Source: Spirochaetia bacterium (GTDB lineage: Bacteria; Spirochaetota; Spirochaetia; Treponematales; Breznakiellaceae). From it: a DNA stretch of 39,640 nucleotides. The notes beneath the pieces are model-generated. The model worked only from the letters and a program-made list of their open reading frames with translations, did no database searches and was not told where the DNA came from. Positions 7,470 to 14,948 of the stretch are shown in pieces. Position numbers and translations under genes: made by a program. The stretch's first letter is position 1. Each line of letters opens with the position of its first letter. Location of the stretch: contig BOAU01000009.1 of NCBI GenBank assembly GCA_026002025.1, positions 1-39,640 of the forward strand, in the 5' to 3' direction.

Positions 7470-10222
7470 GGTTCACTCCAGTTGGCGGGGTCAAAGATGT
7501 CGTCGTGAACGTGGAGCCATTCACCATCGCGGATATCGAAGGTATATTCCAGGGGGGTGCGGTATGTGGTGGGGATGAACGCACCTCCCGGGGCGCCTTT
7601 TTGGAGGGGGACACCGGTGAAAGGGTTTTTTGGATCATCAATGACTCCTTCGGTTGCCAGAGCCGGTACATCGGCCAGGGTCATAAAGGTGTGGTCTTCG
7701 GTGAAAGGGGTACGGCTACCGAAGTCTTTCACGAAGAGCCAGGGGTGGTAGTAACTCAACTCATTGCCAATGGGGGTGAATCTTTGGGCTGCGGTGTTTT
7801 CCAGGGGGGAATTAGCGTAGGTACCTCCCCAGCCGTGATCACTGGTGATGATGATGCGGGTATTATCCCAAACGTCATTCTCTTTCAGGTATTCAAACCA
7901 CCGGGACAAAAGCAAAAACGAAGCCATATTCGTGTGATAGTGGGGGTTGTGAGCGAAGGGACTGTCTCCAAAATTACTTACCGCTGCTGTTGGGGTATAG
8001 TCCGGAGCCTGCAAAAAGGCTGGTTCGTGGGGCAGATTGTTATAAAAGATGGTGAAGGTGCCGGCACTGCTTGTATCTGAGGGATTGTCCTCGATGGCAG
8101 TGAGTCGCGGCAAAAAATCTAAAATGGAATAGTTGTTCACCGTGTCCATGGTGAGTGCGCCCTCTGTGTGCTGGGCGATGCTTTCGTTCAGGCTGTCCGT
8201 GGTGAGCCAATCACCCTTGTCATAGACAAACATTTTCAAGAATGCGGGGCTGATTTTAAAAAAGGAAAAACGAATGAGCCGGTCTAAGAGCATATTTTTT
8301 ACTGAAAACAAGCTCACCTCGGGATGCTCTTTGAGCCAAGAACCGGCGTAGGCGGTGGTAAACTTTTTTACTTCAATGTTGTCTTCTTCAAATTGGAATG
8401 TAACGGGGTTCCGGCGGTACAGATGAGAGGCGGCGGAAAGGGGCATATTGTCTAAAGTAACGGCAAAAGAATTTGCGGCGAAGATACGGGCAAGCACGCC
8501 ATAGGATTGCAGGTATCGTTCCCTCAAAGGCAGATCAGTTCGTTCGCTTAAGGCACGGGGGGTATATTCGTAGCCGCCGAACAAGGATGGGGTGGACGCG
8601 AAGGTACTGTTTGACAAGGAAACTGTATTGGGGTAGTAGGTGAAACCAGCGAGAGCATCCCGTAGTTCCGTTTTTTCATCCAATATATAGGGCACATAAT
8701 CGGAAGCGCCTCGATCAAGCAGGAACAAAACCACGTTACGCCCCCCCCCGTCTTTTGCAAGGGTGACTACGGATTCACCGGGGAGCGCATCGCCTGATTT
8801 TTCGGCGGCGAGTTGACTGAATTGAGAATTGACGAGACTTAAGTTGACCACGGCATAACAGCCCAAAGCAAGAGTACCTACAGTGAGGCTCGCAATGACC
8901 ACGCTCACTTTTTTATGGGTGAGAACTATGAGCACAAGGATACCCAAAGCAACGAGTGTCGCAATATTTCCCGCAAAAAGAAGCCGGTCATCGGACACAA
9001 AAAAGAAGGCCGTCGGCGGATTGGAAAAAACCAGCATAGGGGTAAGCCAGCCGTAGTCACGGTAGAACAGAAAGGTGTTGACGAGAGCGGCAAAGGCAAA
9101 TACGGGCGCCGCGAGGGCGGCAATGCGTTTCGCCTTTTGCCCTATAAGGGCGAAGATACACAGCGGCCAAAACAGAAAAAACCCCGCTGCCTGCATTGCC
9201 GTGGCGCCGAGAAAGGGAAAGGGTGTGGTGAAATCGCCTACAAAAGAAAATTCCTCCACGCTGGATGCGACCAGACTTGAGGGAACGGTCAAACCGCAAA
9301 GGACAAAAAGCATAACGCAGGAAAGCACAAATAATGCCGGCCTGTCAGGAAGCGGCAGCATAGCTGATCGCCGTGATAGGGTAGCGGCAAACTTGCGTAC
9401 GCCGAAAAGAAGCAGCGGAAGCGCAATCACCAGGACACAGGCAACAACCAAGACGATACGCTTTACAAGGGCGCCGTCAGTTTCTATAAAAAGTGCCCAT
9501 ATCCCGAGGGGCAAAGCCGCAAAGGATGCCAGCGCCCACACGATGCGCCGGGGATGCCGCATCTTTTGAAGCAAGTTTTTGCACAGTGAATAGATATTGT
9601 TGCATGTCCAATAGATCACCAGGGCGGCGGGGGAATTGTAGAGCAGCACCAGAAAAAGGGCTGCGGTACCGTATATCTGCACCCGATCCTTGGCGCCCAG
9701 GTTGCGGGAATACACGGCGCCGGATGCGCAGTTGATGGCGGTCATCAGGATGGGCAGAAGGTTGATAGGGTGGCCGCCAATAGCAAGGAGACCGTCCGGG
9801 GCGCCCAAATTGCGGAACAGGGCAAAGGAGGTGTTTTGCAAGACATCCAAGTGGGAGATGAAAGTGTAGGCGGAGATGAAAAAGGGAATTTGGATGAGCA
9901 GGCTGAAGGTGTTGCGGAGGGCATAGACGGGGTGATAGCGGTTTTGCCGGTAAAAAGTGGACAGAATCAGGTACTGCTCATCACCCTTGAACACGGCCTT
10001 GATTTTAGCGATTTTTGGGGCGAGTCGTTTTTGTGTCTCCCGTTCGATATCCTGCCACTTTTCGGCGATGAAGTAGAGGGGCAGGAGCATGGTGGACACG
10101 GCGAGACTCAGCCCCAGGAGGGCCAGAGCGAAGTTGCCGCAGAGGCGATAAGCGAAAAGGTAGACCACTTCAATGAGCTGTACCAGGGGGTAGATGATGA
10201 GGGTATAGAGGGCAGTCAACAT
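7466..10222 (-). CDS. YidC/Oxa1 domain fused to alkaline-phosphatase-superfamily phosphotransferase (paralogue 1, G9 tract)
   Basis: The protein has 918 residues. The start is ATG at 10222 (MLTALYTLIIYPLVQLIEVV), chosen because it matches the paralogue starts and has AAGGAA upstream; the open frame extends 22 codons further without support. The YidC-like domain is at residues 1-230, helices follow to about 470, and the catalytic domain runs from about 490: GRNVVLFLLDRGASDY, SNSTFASTPSLFGGYEY, RIIITSDHGWGGTY. Residues 492-494 are GGG encoded by a G9 run in the same place as in paralogue 2. It is the first gene of the coupled array and lies 13 bases after the stop of the GT2 gene. Residues about 600-650, a likely substrate-specific loop region, differ strongly from paralogue 2 although the N-terminal third is nearly the same. 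A phosphotransferase role is inferred; the fusion architecture is read directly. Confidence 0.82.
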   Translation of the reverse strand: MLTALYTLIIYPLVQLIEVVYLFAYRLCGNFALALLGLSLAVSTMLLPLYFIAEKWQDIERETQKRLAPKIAKIKAVFKGDEQYLILSTFYRQNRYHPVYALRNTFSLLIQIPFFISAYTFISHLDVLQNTSFALFRNLGAPDGLLAIGGHPINLLPILMTAINCASGAVYSRNLGAKDRVQIYGTAALFLVLLYNSPAALVIYWTCNNIYSLCKNLLQKMRHPRRIVWALASFAALPLGIWALFIETDGALVKRIVLVVACVLVIALPLLLFGVRKFAATLSRRSAMLPLPDRPALFVLSCVMLFVLCGLTVPSSLVASSVEEFSFVGDFTTPFPFLGATAMQAAGFFLFWPLCIFALIGQKAKRIAALAAPVFAFAALVNTFLFYRDYGWLTPMLVFSNPPTAFFFVSDDRLLFAGNIATLVALGILVLIVLTHKKVSVVIASLTVGTLALGCYAVVNLSLVNSQFSQLAAEKSGDALPGESVVTLAKDGGGRNVVLFLLDRGASDYVPYILDEKTELRDALAGFTYYPNTVSLSNSTFASTPSLFGGYEYTPRALSERTDLPLRERYLQSYGVLARIFAANSFAVTLDNMPLSAASHLYRRNPVTFQFEEDNIEVKKFTTAYAGSWLKEHPEVSLFSVKNMLLDRLIRFSFFKISPAFLKMFVYDKGDWLTTDSLNESIAQHTEGALTMDTVNNYSILDFLPRLTAIEDNPSDTSSAGTFTIFYNNLPHEPAFLQAPDYTPTAAVSNFGDSPFAHNPHYHTNMASFLLLSRWFEYLKENDVWDNTRIIITSDHGWGGTYANSPLENTAAQRFTPIGNELSYYHPWLFVKDFGSRTPFTEDHTFMTLADVPALATEGVIDDPKNPFTGVPLQKGAPGGAFIPTTYRTPLEYTFDIRDGEWLHVHDDIFDPANWSEP
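8741..8749 (-). repeat. G9 homopolymer in the coding strand, candidate phase-variation tract
   Basis: Nine consecutive C on the plus strand sit at the position equivalent to 5961-5969 in the paralogue and again encode Gly-Gly-Gly before RNVV. Losing one base leads to a different frame open for a further 60 codons or so; gaining one gives TAA two codons later. Confidence 0.75.
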
Positions 10223-10235
10223 GACCGGTTCCTTA

Positions 10236-11240
10236 TCACTTGAGGATGTTGCGCAAAAGTCTGATAAACCGGGCGACAAAGCGGGCAAAGCCGTAGGGGC
10301 CGGTTTCCGCTAAAGTCAGCAACACACATTTCTTAAAACCATAGCGGGAAAGTACTTTTCGGTCAATCGGGGTTGGCAGAGGCAACAGGGTGCGGTATTC
10401 GGTTTTGGTGAACAGGCCATCGCTAAGCATTTCGAATTTGGCTTCCATGGTGAAAAAATCCCAGGGGCCGCCCCGAAGTTCCTCCCGATGGTAGCGTGCG
10501 ACGAGGGCATCAAGAAAATGGAGGAAATTTATACGCTCCAAGTGCTTTTTACGGCTCGCCGTGTGGGTAATAGACACGGGGTTGAAGGAATAATGGTAGA
10601 GGGGGCGGGGGAGGTAAGCCACGGCAGGGCGGTTCAGAATCAGCTCAACCACAAACAGGGTGTCTTCGCCATAGCAGACCTCAGGGGTAAAGGTGACACC
10701 GGCACAGAGGGATAACCGTACGGTGACACTCCAGTTAAAGCTGCTCAAACGGCCTTGAAGCATGGCGGCAGCCACGGTGTCGGCGGTGCTGCCGGGGGGT
10801 ATGTCCAAAGTGCGCCGGATAGAACGGCCCCGAGGCGTTATTTCAAAGTATCCCAAAAAGAGCATATCGCAGCCCTTCCCTCCATTCGCTTCACCGATGG
10901 CCTGATGCAGTTCTGCTAAGGCTGTCGGCTCAATCCAGTCATCATCATCCACCGTCCACAAGAAAACGCCCCGGGCTGCATCAACACCGGCTTGCGTTGC
11001 CCGTGCTACGCCGCCGTTTGCCTGACGGATCAGGCGGAAGGGGCTATTGGGGCGATCAGCGTATTCCGCGCAAATGGCGGCGCTATTATCGGTGGAGCCG
11101 TCGTCTACGAGAATACACTCGTAGTCGGTGAAACCTTGAGCGGCAATACTGTCAAAGCAGCGGCGGATGGAAGCCTCGCCGTTGTAGACAGGGATGACAA
11201 TAGAAAAGAAGGGTTGGGGATCATAGACGGGCCGGCTCAT
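10236..11240 (-). CDS. GT2 family glycosyltransferase
   Basis: The protein has 334 residues. A GT-A domain occupies residues 8-220: FSIVIPVYNGEASIRRCFDS at the nucleotide-binding start, CILVDDGSTDNSA, NGGVARATQAGVDAARG, and LWTVDDDDWIEPTAL as the metal-binding DxD. The C-terminal part contains aromatic and basic segments (ERINFLHFLD, FARFVARFIRLLR) that may touch the membrane. It should transfer a sugar from a nucleotide-sugar donor to a lipid-linked or growing glycan at the inner face of the membrane. It ends 13 bases before the YidC-phosphotransferase array and is GC-rich like that array, so it may build the acceptor that the array decorates. The latter is inference. Donor and acceptor cannot be told from sequence. 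Confidence 0.88.
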   Translation of the reverse strand: MSRPVYDPQPFFSIVIPVYNGEASIRRCFDSIAAQGFTDYECILVDDGSTDNSAAICAEYADRPNSPFRLIRQANGGVARATQAGVDAARGVFLWTVDDDDWIEPTALAELHQAIGEANGGKGCDMLFLGYFEITPRGRSIRRTLDIPPGSTADTVAAAMLQGRLSSFNWSVTVRLSLCAGVTFTPEVCYGEDTLFVVELILNRPAVAYLPRPLYHYSFNPVSITHTASRKKHLERINFLHFLDALVARYHREELRGGPWDFFTMEAKFEMLSDGLFTKTEYRTLLPLPTPIDRKVLSRYGFKKCVLLTLAETGPYGFARFVARFIRLLRNILK

Positions 11241-11273
11241 AGCAAAAAATCCTCCACAACTGTTGTAATGAAT

Positions 11274-12371
11274 CTACAATATTTTATGTAATACATCAGA
11301 TACCACACCGACTTCTTCATCGGTAAGTGTTGGATACATGGGCAAAGAAAAAATCTCCTTGGCCGCTTTCTCAGCTTCCGGGAAATCGCCTTCTTTATAA
11401 CCTAAATATCGGTAACCCGTCATTATGTGTATTGGCCATGGATAACTAATGTTAACAAATATATCATTCTCTTTTAACTTCTCAATAATTGTATCACGGT
11501 TTCGATGACGCACAACATAGAGATAATACGCATGCCGGCTATTTTCTGCTTCTTCGGGAAGAATGAGGTCTGTGCCCTTCAGCAAATCATTATACAGTGC
11601 TGCGATAACCCGTCTTCTTTCAATAAATTTCTCCAAATAGGGAAGTTTCGTCAAAAGAATAGCGGCATGTATTTCATCCAGGCGCGAGTTATAACCATGC
11701 TCTAGTGCATAATATGTTTTTTCGGCGCCATAAAATCGCAAACGCCGCATTTTTTTCTCCAGTTCTTCATTATTTGTAGTGACCATACCGCCATCGCCAT
11801 ATGCCCCTAAAATTTTTGTCGGATAAAATGAAGTAGCCGCTATGTCGGACATTGAGCCGGCTTTCTTTTTCTTATATTCAGCACCATGCGCCTGTGCACA
11901 ATCTTCAAGCACATATAAACCATATTTGGCAGCTATTGCGTGTATCTCATCCATTTCAACACATTGCCCAAAAAGATGTACCGGCAGAATACATTTTGTT
12001 TTTTTTGTAATCGCTTTTTCAAGTTTTTTTGTATCCATCAGGTAAGTATGAGGATCAATGTCTACAAAAATCGGCGCAGCCCCGACAGTAACAATTGCGG
12101 AAACAGTAGGAATTGCCGTATTAGGAACGGTAACAACTTCATCACCCTGCTTAATACCCAGACTGTGCAGGGCTAAAATAATAGCATTTGTCCCGTTATC
12201 AACACCTATGCCATATTTAACCCCGCAGTATTCGGCATACTTATTTTCAAATGTCCTTACTTTTTCACCCAGTATCAACTGTCCGGATTCAAATACTTCT
12301 TCCAGTGCAGTAAATATTTCCTTTTTATGCTCGGCATACTCTTTCTTATAATCCCAAACTTTAATGCTCAT
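11274..12371 (-). CDS. DegT/DnrJ/EryC1/StrS aminotransferase, FdtB/QdtB type (dTDP-3-keto-6-deoxyhexose transaminase)
   Basis: The protein has 365 residues, usual for sugar aminotransferases. Visible features are GVDNGTNAIILAL (cofactor phosphate site), NTAIPTVSAIVTVGAAPIFV, LPVHLFGQCVEMDEI, VLEDCAQAHGAEY (Asp to the pyridine nitrogen, Gln-Ala-His), and SFYPTKILGAYGDGGMVTT with the pyridoxal-phosphate lysine. The YNSRLDEIHAAIL signature is also present. Start ATG overlaps the stop of the upstream cupin gene as ATGA. Pairing with a 3,4-ketoisomerase points to C3 amination, giving dTDP-3-amino-3,6-dideoxy-galactose (Fuc3N) or -glucose (Qui3N); the stereochemistry depends on the partner and cannot be read here. 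No rmlA or rmlB lies in the window, so the dTDP-4-keto precursor must come from elsewhere. Base composition is markedly more AT-rich than the genes to its left. Confidence 0.9.
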   Translation of the reverse strand: MSIKVWDYKKEYAEHKKEIFTALEEVFESGQLILGEKVRTFENKYAEYCGVKYGIGVDNGTNAIILALHSLGIKQGDEVVTVPNTAIPTVSAIVTVGAAPIFVDIDPHTYLMDTKKLEKAITKKTKCILPVHLFGQCVEMDEIHAIAAKYGLYVLEDCAQAHGAEYKKKKAGSMSDIAATSFYPTKILGAYGDGGMVTTNNEELEKKMRRLRFYGAEKTYYALEHGYNSRLDEIHAAILLTKLPYLEKFIERRRVIAALYNDLLKGTDLILPEEAENSRHAYYLYVVRHRNRDTIIEKLKENDIFVNISYPWPIHIMTGYRYLGYKEGDFPEAEKAAKEIFSLPMYPTLTDEEVGVVSDVLHKIL

Positions 12372-12736
12372 ACCGCCTCCTCTATATAATCATCCGCATC
12401 AAAATATTCCGAAGCAAGCACCAGCAAAACTGCATCCTTTGAAAAGCTATGCATCGTGTGATAATCCTCCGGCAGTAATAGCAAAACGGTGTCAGGTTCA
12501 TTGAGTAGAACCGCCCCTTCTCCCCCGTCACTGCTATTTTTCCAGTCAATAATGCAGGATCCCTTTATACAGATAAGCGCCTGTATGGTTTTTTTATGCC
12601 GGTGTCCTCCGCGCTCCTGATCAGAACAATTATATATGTAGTATATCCGCTTTATTTCAAAAGGCAAAACTTTTTCGAGAACGGTAAGGCTTCCGCGGCT
12701 GTCAGTATGGGTTTTTAGTTTTATAATCCTTTGCAT
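12368..12736 (-). CDS. FdtA/QdtA/WxcM-type cupin, dTDP-4-keto-6-deoxyglucose 3,4-ketoisomerase
   Basis: The protein has 122 residues, close to the 130-140 of the family. It begins IIKLKTHTDSRGSLTVLEK, followed by PFEIKRIYYIYNCSDQERGG and HRHKKTIQALICIKGSC, which is the catalytic His-Arg-His segment of the sugar-isomerase cupins. The tail DTVLLLLPEDYHTMHSFSKD is also typical. It shifts the keto group from C4 to C3 to provide the substrate of the next gene, with which it overlaps by ATGA. It is the first gene after a 168-base gap with a promoter candidate, so it probably heads the fdtA-fdtB-GT2-YidC array unit. Isomers making galacto- or gluco-configured products are not distinguishable by eye. 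Confidence 0.88.
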   Translation of the reverse strand: MQRIIKLKTHTDSRGSLTVLEKVLPFEIKRIYYIYNCSDQERGGHRHKKTIQALICIKGSCIIDWKNSSDGGEGAVLLNEPDTVLLLLPEDYHTMHSFSKDAVLLVLASEYFDADDYIEEAV

Positions 12737-12866
12737 TGCCTTCGACGCTCCTTGTTAAAAAAAGAATAATGTATCCGTGGATTTTTGTTAACCCGAGGAG
12801 GATCGCTCTGCCGCGACTGAAACTTCCCTTTAGTTTTTTATCCATAATTGGCTCGATCATGTGTTT

Positions 12867-12894
12867 AGTGTAGCCATGAAATAAGACGTGTCAA
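12867..12894 (-). promoter_or_regulatory. Sigma70-like promoter candidate for the amino-sugar/YidC-array unit
   Basis: On the minus strand TTGACA (12894-12889) is followed by 16 bases and TACACT (12872-12867). It lies in the 168-base gap between a glycosyltransferase and the cupin gene, one of the few gaps in the cluster. The transcript would carry a leader of about 125 bases before the ATG at 12736. No clear terminator hairpin is visible in the gap. Confidence 0.5.
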
Positions 12895-12904
12895 GAAAAA
12901 TATG

Positions 12905-13963
12905 CTATTTTTGAGGAATAGAATCCGCAAAATCAGTATTTGTCTCTTTCAACAGTGCCAGTACCCTTGCCTCGTATTGGGCACAGCCGAAGTCGCGCGC
13001 TATGGTGCGGTGTATCTCGTCGGCCCGGTCGTGCCATGTGCGGACGACAGCGGTGATGTTTTGCAGCACTGCGTCCATCGGAGCGTCGATGTCCACGATA
13101 CGGGTGAAGTCGTAGGCCGCAAGGTCGTCTTTGATCGCTTCAGCGGTGCCCACCACGGGGATGCCGCAGGCGAGAGCCTCCAGGGTGGACATGGAAAAGC
13201 CTTCGTAACGGCTGGGGAAAAAGAGCACGTCACCGCCGGTATAAAACTCGCGCATATCAGCGAGACGCAATCCGGTGCGGATGACGGTGTGGGTATTGCC
13301 CTGGAACAGGTCGGCATTCTCTTTGCTATTACTGGCAATACAGAGAGAAAATGCACCGTCCCAATCGCTTCCTGCGAGGGTCTCAATGTGGTCTGAAAGG
13401 CGTTTCAGTACGTCCACCCCTTTCCGCACTTCCAGGCGTCCGCAGAAAATAATGCGTATGGTTGACGGCGGTGGTACCACGATGGGCTTGGGGAAAAAGA
13501 TGCGTTCGTCCACGAAGTTGTGGAGCACCGTGATTTTCCCGCTGTCGATGCCGTAGAAACGCCGCAAATCAGCTTTAGCGCTTTCGCTCACCGCAAGAAT
13601 GCGTTTTGAGGCCTTTGCACTGGAGCGCTCCATCATGGCGATGAGCCGCGAGCCGAGCCGCTTTTCGCCGGGGATGCGTTCCATAACACCCGCAGTGGTG
13701 CCATGATGAATGCTCAAATCAGCGGGGTAAAACCAAGAGTTCCAGTCATTGGCAATTACCAGGCTGCGGCGGTGGAATAGAAAAAGGCGTAGCGCTATCA
13801 AAAAGGGCTGCCACACTAGATCCAGCTTCCGAATCTGCAACTTCGTGCGGGTCAGGAGAACAACATCCCCCTGTTTCTCCAGGATTTTTTTGAGATAGAA
13901 GGTCACCCGCTCCACGCCGCCCGAATCGTCCGCCCCATTCAGGGATACCAGAGTATATTTCAT
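12905..13963 (-). CDS. GT4 family glycosyltransferase (GT-B fold)
   Basis: The product has 352 residues from ATG at 13963. A GTG directly before it is also possible but would lie only two bases from the AGGGAG ribosome site, so the ATG is preferred; it overlaps the upstream stop as TGATG. Features: SLNGADDSGGVERVTFYLKK near the N-terminus (GGVE acceptor-side loop), ILAVSESAKADLRRFYGI, ITVLHNFVDERIFFP, RIIFCGRLEVRKGVDVLK, and FPSRYEGFSMSTLEALACGI, which carries the E-x7-E donor-binding signature of retaining GT4 enzymes. It probably adds a sugar from a nucleotide donor to the cluster's glycan in the cytoplasm. It is GC-rich compared with the genes to its right. Confidence 0.9.
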   Translation of the reverse strand: MKYTLVSLNGADDSGGVERVTFYLKKILEKQGDVVLLTRTKLQIRKLDLVWQPFLIALRLFLFHRRSLVIANDWNSWFYPADLSIHHGTTAGVMERIPGEKRLGSRLIAMMERSSAKASKRILAVSESAKADLRRFYGIDSGKITVLHNFVDERIFFPKPIVVPPPSTIRIIFCGRLEVRKGVDVLKRLSDHIETLAGSDWDGAFSLCIASNSKENADLFQGNTHTVIRTGLRLADMREFYTGGDVLFFPSRYEGFSMSTLEALACGIPVVGTAEAIKDDLAAYDFTRIVDIDAPMDAVLQNITAVVRTWHDRADEIHRTIARDFGCAQYEARVLALLKETNTDFADSIPQK

Positions 13964-14916
13964 CACGGCTCCCTGCGGCGCCGTAGATTTTCCTTCACAA
14001 GGGGTATATAGGCATCCATAATAGGGTCATTTTTGATGTCGTTCGTTTCATGGTCATAAAAATGTTGGGTGGGATATTCGGCATTGCCTTTAGAAGGCAC
14101 CCCCCGTTTCTTTTTTTCCAAAAACTCTTCGAAGGATTTTGAAAAATAGTGATTGATCCGTATCGTATCCAGCACCGGCTCAGCCCGGTCCAGCATGTCC
14201 AAGTGAATCTCTTCTTTGCGGGGATTGACGCTGCACACCCTGTCAAAATACTCGGCGACATGCGCGTGTATAAAAAGCGCCGCCCGCGGATTGATGACGC
14301 TTTTCACCCCCATATTCTTTACACAGTCCTGTCCCGCGTGGTCTTTGAAGCGCTCAATGACCAGGCCGGGTGTTTTCTTTTCGTGACCCCCTGAACCATA
14401 GTTAAGCCAGTTAATTTCAAGACCGGGATATCCTTCAAAATCATGCAAAAACGCCGCCAGGGTAGGACTCGTTAGGGGTGCAATAAACTCATCAATATCA
14501 AGAGGCAGAAGCCAGTAGGTATTCATCCGGCATTGCTTTAATGCGGTGTTGTAAATGATTTCCTGCTGCTTTTTTCCGGGAAAATAAATATACTCCACGA
14601 GACCATCCCGGATATAAGGGGCAAGCACTTCCCGCAAGTTATCAGTGGACTCATTATCGTAGATATAAAACTTTTCACATCCCTGCAATAAATGATACTC
14701 TATCCATTCTGCAATATAAGGCGCCTCGTCTTTAACCGTAGCCACAACAGAGATGTAGTGGAGAAACTTTGCGGGCGGCTCGGTGGTCTTGTACCGTTTA
14801 TAATGCAGATAGGAGGAAAAACTGAACCAGCTGGGATACTTCAACACTGCCTTGAGGACAAACAGATGAGTTTTAAGCTTTGGCGGAAGGCACCGGTAGA
14901 CGGCAGCAAGACTCAT
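13963..14916 (-). CDS. GT92/Glyco_tranf_2_4-type glycosyltransferase
   Basis: The product has 317 residues from the ATG at 14916. The open frame reaches a TTG at 14952, but no ribosome site precedes it. Family features are ISVVATVKDEAPYIAEWIEY, EKFYIYDNESTDNLREVLAP, QQEIIYNTALKQCR, TYWLLPLDIDEFIAPL (DxD) and INWLNYGSGGHEK. The C-terminal half has IRINHYFSKSFEEFLEKKKR, also typical. Such enzymes are found in lipopolysaccharide and capsule loci; donor and acceptor are unknown. A residual upstream sequence, MTGIVRHCYTVG, would belong to the longer form only. It is translationally coupled to the following GT4 gene. Confidence 0.82.
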   Translation of the reverse strand: MSLAAVYRCLPPKLKTHLFVLKAVLKYPSWFSFSSYLHYKRYKTTEPPAKFLHYISVVATVKDEAPYIAEWIEYHLLQGCEKFYIYDNESTDNLREVLAPYIRDGLVEYIYFPGKKQQEIIYNTALKQCRMNTYWLLPLDIDEFIAPLTSPTLAAFLHDFEGYPGLEINWLNYGSGGHEKKTPGLVIERFKDHAGQDCVKNMGVKSVINPRAALFIHAHVAEYFDRVCSVNPRKEEIHLDMLDRAEPVLDTIRINHYFSKSFEEFLEKKKRGVPSKGNAEYPTQHFYDHETNDIKNDPIMDAYIPLVKENLRRRREP

Positions 14917-14948
14917 ACCCACAGTGTAGCAGTGCCGAACGATTCCTG

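Noticed and set aside
12737..12866. Terminator or riboswitch in the leader before the cupin gene
   Set aside because: No convincing stem followed by a T run and no recognised riboswitch motif could be seen by eye.
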